Assembly (NCBI GenBank): GCA_013396525.1 | Contig: VWYX01000215.1 | Coordinates: 145,705-209,704 of the forward strand | Direction: 5' to 3' | DNA from: Chaetorhynchus papuensis | Taxonomy: Eukaryota > Chordata > Aves > Passeriformes > Rhipiduridae | DNA: 64,000 nucleotides | Part shown: piece after piece, positions 1-10,300 of the stretch | Numbering within the stretch: position 1 is the first letter of the stretch | How the letters are laid out: each line of letters opens with the position of its first letter | Notes under the pieces: model-generated | What the model was told of the DNA's origin: nothing | The model's input: only the letters and a program-made list of their open reading frames with translations | Databases searched by the model: none | Position numbers and translations under genes: made by a program

Positions 1-7
1 AGGGGGG

Positions 8-137
8 GAACGACAGCCGTACCTGTGCCGGGGGATGGAATCGGCGGAAAAGAGTGGAAGCGACAGCTGCACTTGTGTGTGAGGAATGGACGCGGCGGGA
101 AAGGGTGGGAGCGACAGTGGTAGTGCGGCGCGGGATG
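8..137. repeat. Degenerate tandem repeat, ~51 bp period, inside the coding exon
   Basis: Copies run 8-57, 58-108 and a partial 109-137. Shared anchors are 'cgacag' near the start and 'ggcgg(g/a)aa(a/g)g(a/g)gtgg' at the end of each copy. On the minus strand the period is 17 codons: VAPTLSRRVHSSHTSAA is followed by VASTLFRRFHPPAQ. The leftmost copy is one base shorter, and the frame shift this causes falls just past the predicted splice donor. Confidence 0.6.
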
Positions 138-160
138 GAGCACCGCCACGCCGCCGCCAT
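23..160 (-). CDS. First coding exon of an unidentified gene, probable mitochondrial presequence (partial)
   Basis: Seen: on the minus strand an ATG (160-158) opens 46 codons that stop exactly at a CAG|GTACGG donor (intron begins at 22). The peptide starts MAAAWRCSIPRRTTT and ends RRFHPPAQ. It is rich in Arg, Ser, Thr, Ala and His and has no Asp or Glu, the composition of an amphipathic mitochondrial targeting sequence. The context around the ATG is moderate (G at +4, T at -3). The exon is phase 0 and the rest of the gene lies left of the window. Its promoter carries GC, CCAAT, ETS and CRE-like sites, usual for nuclear genes of mitochondrial proteins. Odd: the exon is made of ~17-codon repeats. 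Inferred: a nuclear-encoded mitochondrial protein. Its identity cannot be told from the presequence alone, and the exon could still be a non-coding GC-rich leader. Confidence 0.5.
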
Positions 161-204
161 CAACTGAAACGGCGGAGCCCCGCCCCCGGGACGGAGTCTC
201 CCAT
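160..204 (-). promoter_or_regulatory. uORF of 14 codons overlapping the main start (TGATG)
   Basis: On the minus strand an ATG at 204-202 opens the peptide MGDSVPGAGLRRFS. It ends with TGA at 162-160. The final A of that stop is the first base of the downstream ATG, giving a TGATG overlap. Such stop/start overlaps can allow reinitiation and can lower translation of the main frame. Whether the uORF is transcribed depends on the start site, which is not fixed by the sequence. Confidence 0.4.
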
Positions 205-620
205 GCCCCGGCGGCAGTGTCCGTATGGGACACTGGTCCCTGCGCGCCACAAAATACAGGCAAGCGGGAAAGGCACCGGCTCTCAGCAGGCAGAGTGACT
301 CCGGGAACGGGAGAGTTTTGCTGTCCTTTATTCCAGCGGGAACGCACCGCCGGGCTCCGTCCCCGCGCGCCACGCGGACGGTCGGCACCCCGCGCCCGTA
401 TCCAGGAGACGGGGCCGGACGCCGGAAGCAGAGCGGAGCCCCATTGGGCTAAAGCGGCGCCTACGTCAGGGCGGGACCACCGGGCAGCGACCGGGGGGGT
501 GGGGAGAGGGATGGGAGTTCCCGGATGTTGGTGTGGGGAGCTCCGGGGGCTGGCGCGTCCCTCGGGAAGGGTCCGGTGCCGGCGGCAGTGTGTGTTGGTG
601 GGACTTGTCTATTCAACCTT
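160..620 (-). promoter_or_regulatory. CpG-island promoter, probably driving the minus-strand gene
   Basis: CpG-dense sequence that falls off sharply into AT-rich DNA after about 620. Visible motifs are a GC box on the minus strand at 181-191, an ETS-type GGAAG core at 423-428, an inverted CCAAT box (ATTGG) at 443-447, a CRE-like ctacgtcag at 461-469 and a GC box at 469-475. There is no clear TATA box. Read on the minus strand the order is CRE, CCAAT, ETS, GC box, then the ATG at 160, a usual housekeeping layout. A divergent plus-strand transcript cannot be excluded, but no convincing plus-strand exon follows. Confidence 0.55.
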
Positions 621-859
621 CGTAGTCAAAACAGCACGTAGCGTCCTCAGCCCTGCCATGGCCATCTGCAAACGCCTGAGGGACACTTTTCTTATGACAA
701 AATTTAGCCCTTGAAACAAGCGTTTTTTATGTTTAACGTGGAGTTTTCATTTGTTCATCCTATGGTGATCTGGTTTTCTTTTTCCTTTTTTGCTTGTCTG
801 GTGTTGGTTTTGTAAGGCCCTTGAAAAATCCAAGTATCCTTTTCTCTTGGGCCACTGGA

Positions 860-1121
860 ACTGTAGTGACAGGACAAGGGCCTTCAAACTGAAAGACAGT
901 AGATTTGGATGAGATTTAGGGAAGAAATGTTTGCTGTGAGGGTGGCGAGGCACTGGGACAGGTTGCCCAGAGAAGCTGTGGATGTTCCATCCCTGGAGTT
1001 GCTCAAGGCCAGGTTGGATGGGGCTTTGAGCAACCTGGGCTTGAGAAATATTGGGCATGGCAGGGGTTTGGAACTAAATGGTCTTTGAGGTCCCTTCCAA
1101 CTCAAACCATTCTATGATTCT
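860..1121 (+). mobile_element. CR1 LINE fragment, 3' end
   Basis: Matches the 3' end of avian CR1. It runs from 'gtgacaggacaaggg' through 'gttgcccagagaagctgtgg' and 'ggtcccttccaactcaaacc', and ends 'attctatgattct'. That is the characteristic CR1 3' terminus in plus orientation. It is 5'-truncated, as usual for CR1, holds no open reading frame and is dead. A minus-strand frame across it is a shadow. Confidence 0.92.
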
Positions 1122-1430
1122 AACAAAACATTTACAATCATTTGCTTTAGAGCAAGCTGTAAAGAATTCTGGTTTTTCTCATTGTCTCACCTTTATTTTG
1201 ACCTCCTAACAGGTTTGAATCTATTGATCCATTTCAACCAAATTTGATAAAAGAAGTAGTACACTTACAGGAAGGATTCAATATTTCTTCTAGGCAGCAT
1301 GATAACAGATGGTCAGGTTTTTTACACCCACGCTCGAGAAGATTTCAGTATGAATTTAAACCCCTGTAATATTGAAAAGGGGGGAAAACCATCCCTTGAA
1401 CCCCTCTTTTTTGTTGACAAAAAACTCAAC

Positions 1431-1682
1431 ATGAGCTGGCAGTGTGGGCTTGCATCCCAGAAAGCCAGAGGTACCACCCTGGACTGCCTCAAAAGGAACG
1501 TGGCCAGCAGGGCGAGGGGGATGATTCTGTCCCTCTACTCTCTGTTCTCATGACACCCTACCTGGAGTGCTGCATCCAGCTCTGGTGCCTACTAAATAAG
1601 AAGGACATGGAACTGTTGGAGCAAGTCCAGATGAGGCCAGGAAGTAATAAGGGGACTGGAGCATCCCCCCAAAACAGGCTGT
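1431..1682 (+). mobile_element. CR1 LINE fragment, internal part near the reverse-transcriptase end
   Basis: Contains CR1 words such as 'agctggcagtgtgggcttgc', 'cagaaagcc', 'ctggagtgctgcatccagct' and 'aagaaggacatggaactg'. This is the region of CR1 encoding the end of ORF2. It lies about 300 bp downstream of a 3'-end fragment in the same orientation, so the order is reversed relative to the consensus. These are either two separate insertions or a rearranged copy. Frames are broken. Confidence 0.88.
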
Positions 1683-4600
1683 GAAAATTGAGGCTCTGTC
1701 CCATTTTACACTGTAAGTTTTCAGTAGTTGCAGAGGTGACCTGTAATTATCAATGAAGCTACAGCTTTGAAGCTGCACAAGTAAGATAATTTCTCCATTC
1801 TTTTTTTAATGTAAATGAGTAGTTGACTGGATATAAATAAACCACATGCGTAAGTAGACATCACTTTCTTTTAATAAGCACAAGAAAAGTATGCTTTGAA
1901 GAGGGATTTATTTAGATTTTAGAAAAATGTGTATTTTATCTTTGGTTGTGATAAGGATGACTGACATAAAGAAGAAGGAATAGAGCATTAGCTCAGCTGC
2001 ACACAAGTCCCAGCAGCAGTTCAATACCACATCTTAGAAAAATCAATTTCATTGTCCCTGTCCAAGAAGATAAAACTAAGTCACAATAACTATCAAGTTA
2101 CTGTCGTTTTTCCCAGATTTCTCATGTTTTGTCCTATGTACACTTTCTGTTAAATTAGTCCAGGTTAGGGATTTTTTTATGCCCCGTTTTGAGGGAGTGA
2201 GATTGTATGAACTTTAACGTTAATAAAGTCTGCTGAAACCTTCATATAATAGTGGCAATAGCACTACAAAATATGTAGAGAGAAACACACTAAAAACCAA
2301 TATTTAGTAACAATTGAACCAGAGGTTTATAGCTTTTGAAATTAAATGTCTCCATGATAAAAAATTTTCAGTATAATTAAAGGCAGACATAGGGAGACAT
2401 GTTGACTTATACCACTTTTTTTTTTTACAACCCCTCTTAATTAGGAACTGTGGGCACTTTTTTTTATTGTTGATACACATTTCATTACATGTCTGTATGT
2501 TTCTTACGATCTGGATGCACAGTTTCAATATACTCCAGATGGGAAACTTTCCCTTTGATTTGGTGTAAGAATGGAGGATTCTCTCTTCAAACATGTTGCT
2601 TCAGGTATGAGAGTTATTTTGCAGAAATAAAGTAAATACAAGTACAGATCAGGGTTGTAATTATAAGGCTCTTATGTTTGGCCTTTTACTTACTGTTTCA
2701 GTCTGTTACTCCTTTATTCTGTTACCAAACATGACTTCAAGCATTGTAATCAACTGCAGTGAACTTTTCTGTGGGAATATTTTCAACATTCAAGAACGGA
2801 ATGCAAAATATTCTCTGCACTGTTTGCACCATTTCAGTACTCTTAGCAAGCTGTGCAGCAAACTCAGCCTTGCTATTTGCCTGGCTATTAGATGGGACAG
2901 TCAGATGTAATCAAATTCTTGTTCTCAAATAAATATATGATCTAATTTAAGGCAAACTGACGTCTCGTGACTGCAAGCACATAGTTCAGGCATGCTTAAA
3001 CACTTCACTGCTCTACCCTCAACGGGTACTGCGTAAGCCTCTGACATTTTGCCTGGTTCTCAAAAGCCTGACCAATAGTCTGTAATTTTAAGGTGTGTTT
3101 CCATGTTCTGTAAGATCTGTTCTTCAGTCTGCTCTAATGCCTATTGAAAATGCTATACAGTTCTGTTTTATTTTGCCATATGTACTAGCTTTTCCTTTTT
3201 TTTTTTGTTTCCAGATATCATGATTACTCATGCTCTATCCCATCTTGTTAGTACATGGTGTTTATTTCTATTCCAGACTGACCCCATTCTCAAGAGAATT
3301 TCTATTCTCGGCATCTAGAGTATGATCATTCAGTTGCTCAAATAAAATACTTTTATGTTCCATTTGCCTTGACAGTACTGTCATTCCTGGGAAGTACATA
3401 GAGCCACTTTTCTGATGTTTAACCTTTTTGGCAGAATGGTGGACATGGGCACATCTTTATCTTGTGCTTTTTATTTTCGGATTCTTTTCCAATATCCTCT
3501 TGAAACTGGCATATATTTTCATCATTTGAGTGAAACTTTGTTCTTCTTTATTTTTGTATTTCTGTGGTAACATTAATATATGGTTTTAATATTATGATTT
3601 TGATATGATATTGTGATATTATGATTTTGTCACGTTGGTTTTCTGGTATAACTGTTGTACTTACTGGTCCATCTCAAATTCATTAAATAAATTCAAACAC
3701 TACTGTTTTAGTATCATATCTTTCTGATATTTGGGAATAGCAATGACCTTTCAAATTCCTAGGTACTTTCTGGGATTCGTGTTTGAAAATATGTTTTTTC
3801 AATCAAAGAGTTGGCCTTTACACTTTTGAAACATTATTGCAAAACAGTCTGTGGCTTTTTTCACTGTGAGGCAAAAAAACTACTAGTGTTTTTTTGTACA
3901 ATAACAGGGCTCCAAATCTCACCTCACTGGATCATCTTGCAAGGTCACCAAAACTACATATATGCTGTGCGTGTGTTTCCTCTTCCTCTATTACAGTCTC
4001 AATGCTTTGCATATGTCTAAGGTTGGAAAGAGATGTGGTGAGATATGCTGGAAATTTTATTATTCTCTGAGTTAATACCTTTAAAGGTTGGCATATTGCA
4101 AGGTATTCTTACCTTCCCCAAATCAATGGGTTCCCCTGGGAAGTCAGCAACTGCTCGGTATATGATACTGCAGTCAGAACCAACTTCCTGTTTGTTTGTT
4201 TGTATTAACTGCTACGAGATGGGGTTAATTGTAATGGATTACCACAGTTTCTGCCAGGCATTTCTCATATCACATTCCTGGGTATAATCAGCTCTGATAC
4301 TGGCTTTGTGAGCCTGGCTGGCAGAGCTGATACTCTTCTGCTGTAAGGGTCACGACTAACAGCATTTTCAACACCTAAGCCTACTTGCTGGCTTCCAAAA
4401 TACGATGATGACTGTCTTGCTGAGACAGGAAAGCTGAATAGGCCTTGTCAATATTTTACTTTTTCAGTGACTATCATTCTGCTTAACATAATTTTGAGAT
4501 TATGTAAAATTATTTATTTTTGTGCGTATTTCAGTATTCAAACTACTCCTTGTTCTAATGCAGTAGATAGCGTGGAAAGCATGCTGTGCTGGCTGAATTA

Positions 4601-6870
4601 TTTTCATCTGTTCTAGGTATAACGTGTCAGGAGAACATCCCATTTTCTTCAATTACATCTAACAGTTTGTACTCACACAAGAGTCATGCTTTTTATCACA
4701 TTCACAAATTCACTGTTGCAGCTGCAAGCAATGGCTTTTATATTGCATATTCTGAAGATTCAGACTGCACACTCAGGATATCTTTTGCATTCTGATTAAA
4801 ATTCACAGTGTCAAAAGTATTATCATCCTTTCATGGTGTAATTTTCATTTGACTTCACTTGATTACATGGGTTTTTTCCTTTTCTTGCAAAATGCATGCC
4901 TGGCACATTTATCATTATCCCACTATCTTGCATTTAATTTCCTCTTTGTTTGTGTACTTGACTTCACTTCTAATGCTAATCTGAGCTTTACAAACTATTT
5001 ATTCCAACTTGCATCTCATTAATGCAAAATATGTGCAAAACCCCATCCTCTGAGTGACCGTTTGCCTCCTTTTTGGTTTTTTTTTTTCCAAACTGTAAGA
5101 TCCGGAATAATGCTTCTTTTGCCACAATTTTTATTTATGATCCACCATGCAAGAAATTTTTAATGAGTTTTCTCCTTAAAATCTTTTGATCTTCATTTTA
5201 TTTTTCTCCTCAGCTTGTGTTTAGGCTTTAGCTGTTCCATAAAGTCACTTTTTATTTTATTTTTATTTAGCCTCTCATTTTTCATGTGTTCTTGCTCAAA
5301 TCAGTGTCAGCTCTCCTTTGGTCACAGTCGCAATAACACTTCAGGCCAATTCCATAAACTGGTACTGCTCCTGGAAGATGCAGCCCCTGTACAGGAAAGA
5401 AATTTCCAGCAGAGATGCAGTTGAAGAAGGGGAAGGTATTGATGCTGCCCGATGCTAGCTGAAGGAAGCACAGAGCTCTGAACAAGAAGAGCTTTTCTGC
5501 TGATTTGATTCTTTCAGCAAAGGCAGCATTGCATAACTTCTTGTAAAACAAAACAAACAAACAAAAAAACCTCTTGAAACAAACAAAACCTCCAAACATC
5601 AACCCAGAAAAAAATCAGTCAAAAATATTTATATTTTAAATTTTCACTTGCTCAGTGAGACAACTTGCAAGAATCTGTGTGTTTTGATATTCAGGTAAAA
5701 GCAATGACAGCTTTACAAAAACACCATTTATACGAGAAAAGATGTTGTACAGGCAGTGTTATGCAGGCACTTCATAGATATTTTTAAAGGACTTGCAGCA
5801 TTACTTAGTTCATGCTGATACAAAAGTGTGAGAAATGGGGCCAGTAACACAAGGTACCAGAAGGAAGAACAAAAAGAGAAAGTACTTCAACTCCTTTCTT
5901 CTTAACTCCATGACAGCTAGTCGGAAACACGGGGTATATTTTAGTGTTTTTTTTCTCTCCAAATACGTGTTAATACCCAGTGGAATTAGTTTGTTCTTTG
6001 AGATTAAAATCGTTTACCCCACAATCACAGCTGAAATTGGAGTCTTCAGTTGGCAAACTAACCAGAGATTTCTCAAACTGGTTTCAAATTCTTTGAAAGC
6101 AATATTGTATTCTTTGATTGCTTTACAGGGCCTATAAAAGAGGTTCTAGGGACAGCGAGTGAGGACTATGCAAGAAAAACAATAGCATACTCACTGAAAA
6201 GTACATTTAAATGGTGCTGTATTTTAGCAGAGCGGAAGTAAAGTCTCTTCTAGAGATATAACCAAGGAAGCAAAATTGAGAATGAATATGATATTATCAT
6301 GTGACAATCAAGAAGAGAGAGGAAATGGAGAAGATAATGAAAACTGAAAGAGAGCAGAGAAATCTAGGAAACTTTTTGAAAGTATTTGGTAACTGTGTCA
6401 GTTGCCAGCTTTGGAATTATTAGGTGGATAAATAGAGCTGGTGATAGAAATGCGGTGGACTATGCTTATGTGTACTATAGCACCACATGACCAAAAAATC
6501 ATCAGGAGGATTTGGCACAGCACCACCAAACAATTGCTACCATGCCATATGACCAGTGTACAGATGCACACCTTGCACGCAAGGGCCTAGCAATTCCATA
6601 GCCCCAAGTTCTCTTTTCTAAATACTGTGTTTGGATGTAAGTAGTGCGTGTCATTGCCATTTCTCCCACTGTGAAGGACTTCTGCTTGCTTTAACAAGAG
6701 TCTTTTCAGTCTCAGCAGTACATCTCAAATCCTTTTTCCTTACACACGTGACAGGTCAATTGGTTCTTCTCAATAAGAAACCTACAATCATGCACACTTG
6801 TTTCTTGCTGTTGTTGGTGTGGATATTCACTTTTCTACTTCCTGGTTTTCCCTCTGCCTGCCTTCTCTTC

Positions 6871-6998
6871 TTTTTTTTTTTTTTTTTTTTTTTCCCTTAG
6901 CATTTGATTTTCTTCCTGGGCTGGATTCCAAGGTGCTTCTGTTCTGTGTCTTCCTCTGTTTTTCTGGAACTGAAAGCTCGTTTTTTTTTTTTTTTTTT
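6871..6998. repeat. Two poly-T tracts
   Basis: A run of 23 T at 6871-6893 and one of 18 T at 6981-6998, about 90 bp apart. The segment between them shows no clear element. They could be tails of old minus-strand retro-insertions, but no recognisable body adjoins them. Confidence 0.8.
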
Positions 6999-8250
6999 AC
7001 CCTCTACCAGCCTAACTTTGCTTTTACCCCCCTGCTTCTCATTTACAGTATGTAAAGCACAGAGCAAACTCCCGTTCCTCAAAATTACTTCTCCTTCACT
7101 GTACAGTCCTTTAGTCCTCACTGCTGTCCCAGCCTTATGTTACGCATTGTAACAAGTTCCCAGCTGCTGCTTCGAGACTTTGTCTGTCTTTTGCAACCTC
7201 ACAGTCTTGTTTCCTCTCTTGTGCAACCTCTGTCACTCATCTGACTTCATAGTTAGCTGTTTCAGTATTAATCAGAAAACAACCCTTTTTTAAAGCCTCC
7301 TGATTTAGCCTGCTCACTGGCAAGGATCACAAGTATATGAGACTGGGAACAAAGGGAACAATGGGAGGACTCAGCTCAGGGTGAGAAGTGGAAGGCACCA
7401 AGCTTTTTAGTGATACTGTGGTGTTAGACTTCTTAGCAGTAACATGAAGTTTCTATTGTAGGGAGGATTTAGATGAGACTACCGAGATGATTTAAGAGTG
7501 CAAGGTTACCAAAGGGATGGTCCCCTTCCTCCCAGACTAATGGTTTCAACCCATCTTTTGTGCTCACTCCTGATATTTCTATGATCACAGGGTGAATCAG
7601 TTCAGTCCACTAATGGGGCAGAAATCCAACAAGGAAAAAATACAGTTCGTTCTGTGTTAGCTTAGTAAACTGAGTCACTCACTGAGGAATCCTAAGCAGC
7701 AGAGCCAGCCGTTGGGGAAACCAGGAATGCCTGGCTCCTTCACTGGAGAAGTGGGGAGAGCAGCCTTCTGCTTTTGGCAGCAGCACCAAGCTCTTAGGTT
7801 GACTCACATGCTCCATCTAAATCACTACCAGGGGATTTGCTCTGTAGACACGCCTGTTCGGAAGGCGGCTGCCTGAGAATCCTCTGTTGTCCTTACAATA
7901 TTTCTCCTCTCTTTTCTGTCACCCAAAAAGCATGCCTCCCCATCTGGGATTGTCTTTGTTTGCATCTGTGAAGTGTTGGATCATTTCTTTTTATGGGTTA
8001 TTCGGGGTCAAGCCCTGAATTCATTTACACTCTCTGGAGGTTATTCCATGCTTCTGGAATCCTGTCACCACCAGCATGACTGCAACTTTTTTTTTGTCTT
8101 ACCAGCTGTAACCTTGAACACAATTCTGTTCTTCCCTTGCCAGCAGACAAAAACAATCAAACCATCCTCCAATAAATACTTCTGTGAGCTGCAGATGTAA
8201 GATATCATAATTTATTTCTTTCTTTTTTGTTTTTAATAATTATTACATTT

Positions 8251-8525
8251 GTCACAGGATAATTAGGCTTGGAAGGGCCCTCTGGAGATCATCTGATCCA
8301 ACCCTGCTGCCAAGACAGGGTGACCTAGAGCAGGTTACACAGGAACGCGTCCAGGGGGATTTTAAATGTCTCCAGAGAGGGAGACTCCACGACCTCCCGA
8401 GGCAGCCTGTTCCAGTGCTCTGCCTACCTCAGTGCAAAGTTCTTCCTCATGTTGAGGTGAAACTTCCTGTGATTTAGTTTATGGCCATTGCCCATTGTCC
8501 TGTCGCGGGGCACCACCAAAAAGAA
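8251..8525 (-). mobile_element. CR1 LINE fragment, 3' end (reverse)
   Basis: Reverse-orientation CR1. It begins 'ggataattaggcttggaagg' and continues 'gagatcatctgatccaacc', 'gacctagagcaggttacaca' and 'ctccacgacctcccgaggca'. It ends near 'tgtcgcggggcaccaccaaa'. It sits directly at the left flank of the 8.6 kb CpG island. It is 5'-truncated and non-coding. Confidence 0.93.
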
Positions 8526-8799
8526 TGGAAAAGAACTTGGACTTGAAGCTTTTCTCCGTAGGTGGGACATTCATAGTAAATCTTTTCCTTCGAGGATTTT
8601 CTGGTGTTTAATACATCCTGTAATCATTCTTTCCCTCTCCGCCTCTCAAACCAGCCCCAAACCGCACCCGGGCTGCTCCGCACAGCGACAAACCTCTCCC
8701 GCCGCGGGCATCCTTCTCCCCTTGCCTGCCCAGCCCGTCCCGCGGCAGGGGGCCGGTTGCCGGGCGACGCTCGGCCCCTCCTCCGCGGCAGGGCTGGGC

Positions 8800-9371
8800 C
8801 ATGAGGTAATGGCCTCCGGGGGGCGGGAAAGAGAGCGCTGCGACTACCGAGCCAGCGGCGGCCGAGGTGGCCGCCGGCGGCGTTCCCTGTCTCCCGCCCC
8901 TTCCTGCTGCCCCGCCGACGGCGGGCGGCGCCGCAGCCCCCGAGGTGTCCGCGCCGCCCCGCCTCCCGAGGAGGCTGCGCGGCCCCAGGAGCCCCGCGCC
9001 CGGCAGCGGCGGCGGAGAGCGCCCGGCAGCCGCCCCACGTGTGCTGCCGCCCGGCCGGAGGGGTTCGCAGCGGTTCCCGGGCGCCACTGGAGAGCGGGGA
9101 GCTGGAGCGGCGGCGGCCCGGCAGGAGAGACCCGGGAGGAGGAGGGCACATGAGGCGCCGGCAGGAGAAGGGAGAAGCAGCAGCAGCCGGCCGGCCACTG
9201 CAGCCCCTGCGCTCTGCCCGCTCCGCACGCCGCGGCCTCTCGGCGGCGCGGGCCGGGGGCGAGCCGTGAGGGGGGAAGCAGCCCGGAGGTGGCCGCCGCC
9301 GGCAGGGAGGCTCCCCCGGCTCGCGGGGGCGCCGCCGCCCGCACCCCGCCGCCCGGGGGGCCCGGAGCGGG
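8800..9371 (+). other. Probable 5' exon region (mostly untranslated) of the plus-strand gene
   Basis: No start site can be fixed. The right boundary is suggested by a donor GTGAGT after 9371. Two alternative donors lie just downstream: CAG|GTGAGC after 9494 and GTGAGCAAG after 9568. Several splice forms of a 5' leader are therefore possible. It is followed by tens of kilobases of intron-like sequence. Upstream ATGs give a 114-codon and a short 39-codon frame, neither with recognisable protein content, so this is treated as leader. Confidence 0.45.
8809..9153 (+). other. Open frame of 114 codons in the CpG-island leader (uORF or unrecognised N-terminus)
   Basis: The ATG at 8809 has a strong context (G at -3, G at +4) and opens MASGGRERERCDYRASG, an Arg/Gly/Pro/Ser-rich low-complexity peptide. 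It stops with TGA at 9151-9153. That TGA overlaps a following ATG (ATGA), which opens a 39-codon frame starting MRRRQEKGEAAAAGRP. Composition alone can keep a frame open here, so coding is doubtful. If transcribed, both would act as uORFs. Confidence 0.2.
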
Positions 9372-10238
9372 GTGAGTGCGGCGGGGGGACGGTGCGGGGC
9401 GGGAGCGGGGGCGCGGGGCGGGAGCGGGGGCGCGGCGCGGGCGGGGATGCGCGGCGGCACCGGCGCGGCCGCCAATGCCCCCGCTCGCCCCCAGGTGAGC
9501 GAGCGGCTGCGGGGGGCGGCGGTGCGCGGGCCAGGCCTGCAGCGCTCGCCGCGCAGCGGAACGGGGGGGTGAGCAAGGTGCAGCCGCTCCTCCTTCTCCT
9601 CGGGCCCCTCGACCTTCACAGCCAGCTGGCTCGGAGGCGGGCGCTGCGCCGGGCTCTGCTGCCTGTGCTCTTTTGTCCCTTCCGCCCCCTTAAAGGAAAG
9701 AAGTACATGAGTGGAATTGCGTACCGAAGGTCAGGGATCGCTCGCAGAATTGTGCCTCTGCATTATTTACAGCTAAACTGCTGCTGTTGTCAGATACAAG
9801 GGCCCCTGCATGCAGAAGTAGCTTTCTGGCCATCGCAGAGGGACCTGCAAATACTGACTCGGTTTCTTCAGCGTTGGGGATTCTGGGCAGCTTTGGGCAG
9901 TATTCCCCTGTTTAAAATGACTAAAATATTCCATTATGGTTTTTAGCAACTTTGAGATCTTGGAGCCTCTTTTGGTTTGCAGCTGACGATTTTGAACCTT
10001 TATCTATAGATAAGTTTTTGTCAGGTAAAATTAGTGAAGAGTAGGAAATGTCCAAGAAAATAGAACATCTGTTAAAGTGTGGGAGCCAGGGTTCGTGTTG
10101 TCCCTCTCTCCGACTTCAGGAGAAGTCTCTGTGGGGACACTTTTTTCTGCCTTGTAATCTGTAACCTTATTTGAACCTTTCAGTCCGCTGAGATTAAATC
10201 GTGGGTGTAATGGTTTTTGCAATCAGGAAAGCAACAGC

Positions 10239-10300
10239 AAAAAAAAAAAAAAAAGGCAAACAACAACAACAAAAGTTAAAACAAAACCAAACCAAACAAC
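10239..10300. repeat. A-tract followed by CAA/CCAAA-rich low complexity
   Basis: About 16 A in a row at 10239-10254, then repeated CAA units (caaacaacaacaacaaaag) and aaaccaaacc words to about 10300. It could be the decayed tail of a plus-strand retro-insertion, but no body is recognisable upstream. Confidence 0.75.

Larger units (their letters stand above)
620..8250. other. Intergenic AT-rich stretch without supported genes
   Basis: No open frame here has coding character, and no convincing acceptor/donor pair brackets an open frame. The stretch contains the two CR1 pieces at 860-1682, two T-tracts near 6.9 kb and AT-rich low-complexity sequence at 3575-3630 built from tattatgatttt-like words. 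Short open frames of 60-106 codons occur on both strands at the density expected by chance. Distal regulatory elements may be present but cannot be recognised without alignment. Confidence 0.5.
8620..9700 (+). promoter_or_regulatory. CpG island, probable promoter of a plus-strand gene
   Basis: A kilobase of very GC- and CpG-rich sequence between AT-rich flanks. It contains GC boxes (for example the gggggcggg near 8818), a CACGTG E-box at 9036-9041 and many GGCGG words, but no TATA box. The open frames of 160-360 codons crossing it on both strands, low-complexity in Pro, Arg, Gly and Ala, reflect the lack of AT-rich stop codons and are not taken as genes. Direction is inferred from several strong plus-strand donors and from the plus-strand coding exon far downstream. 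Confidence 0.75.

Noticed and set aside
8608..9946. Open frames of 160-360 codons on both strands in the CpG island
   Set aside because: They overlap each other on both strands and are low-complexity Pro/Arg/Gly/Ala. GC-rich sequence lacks stop codons, so their length is a composition effect.
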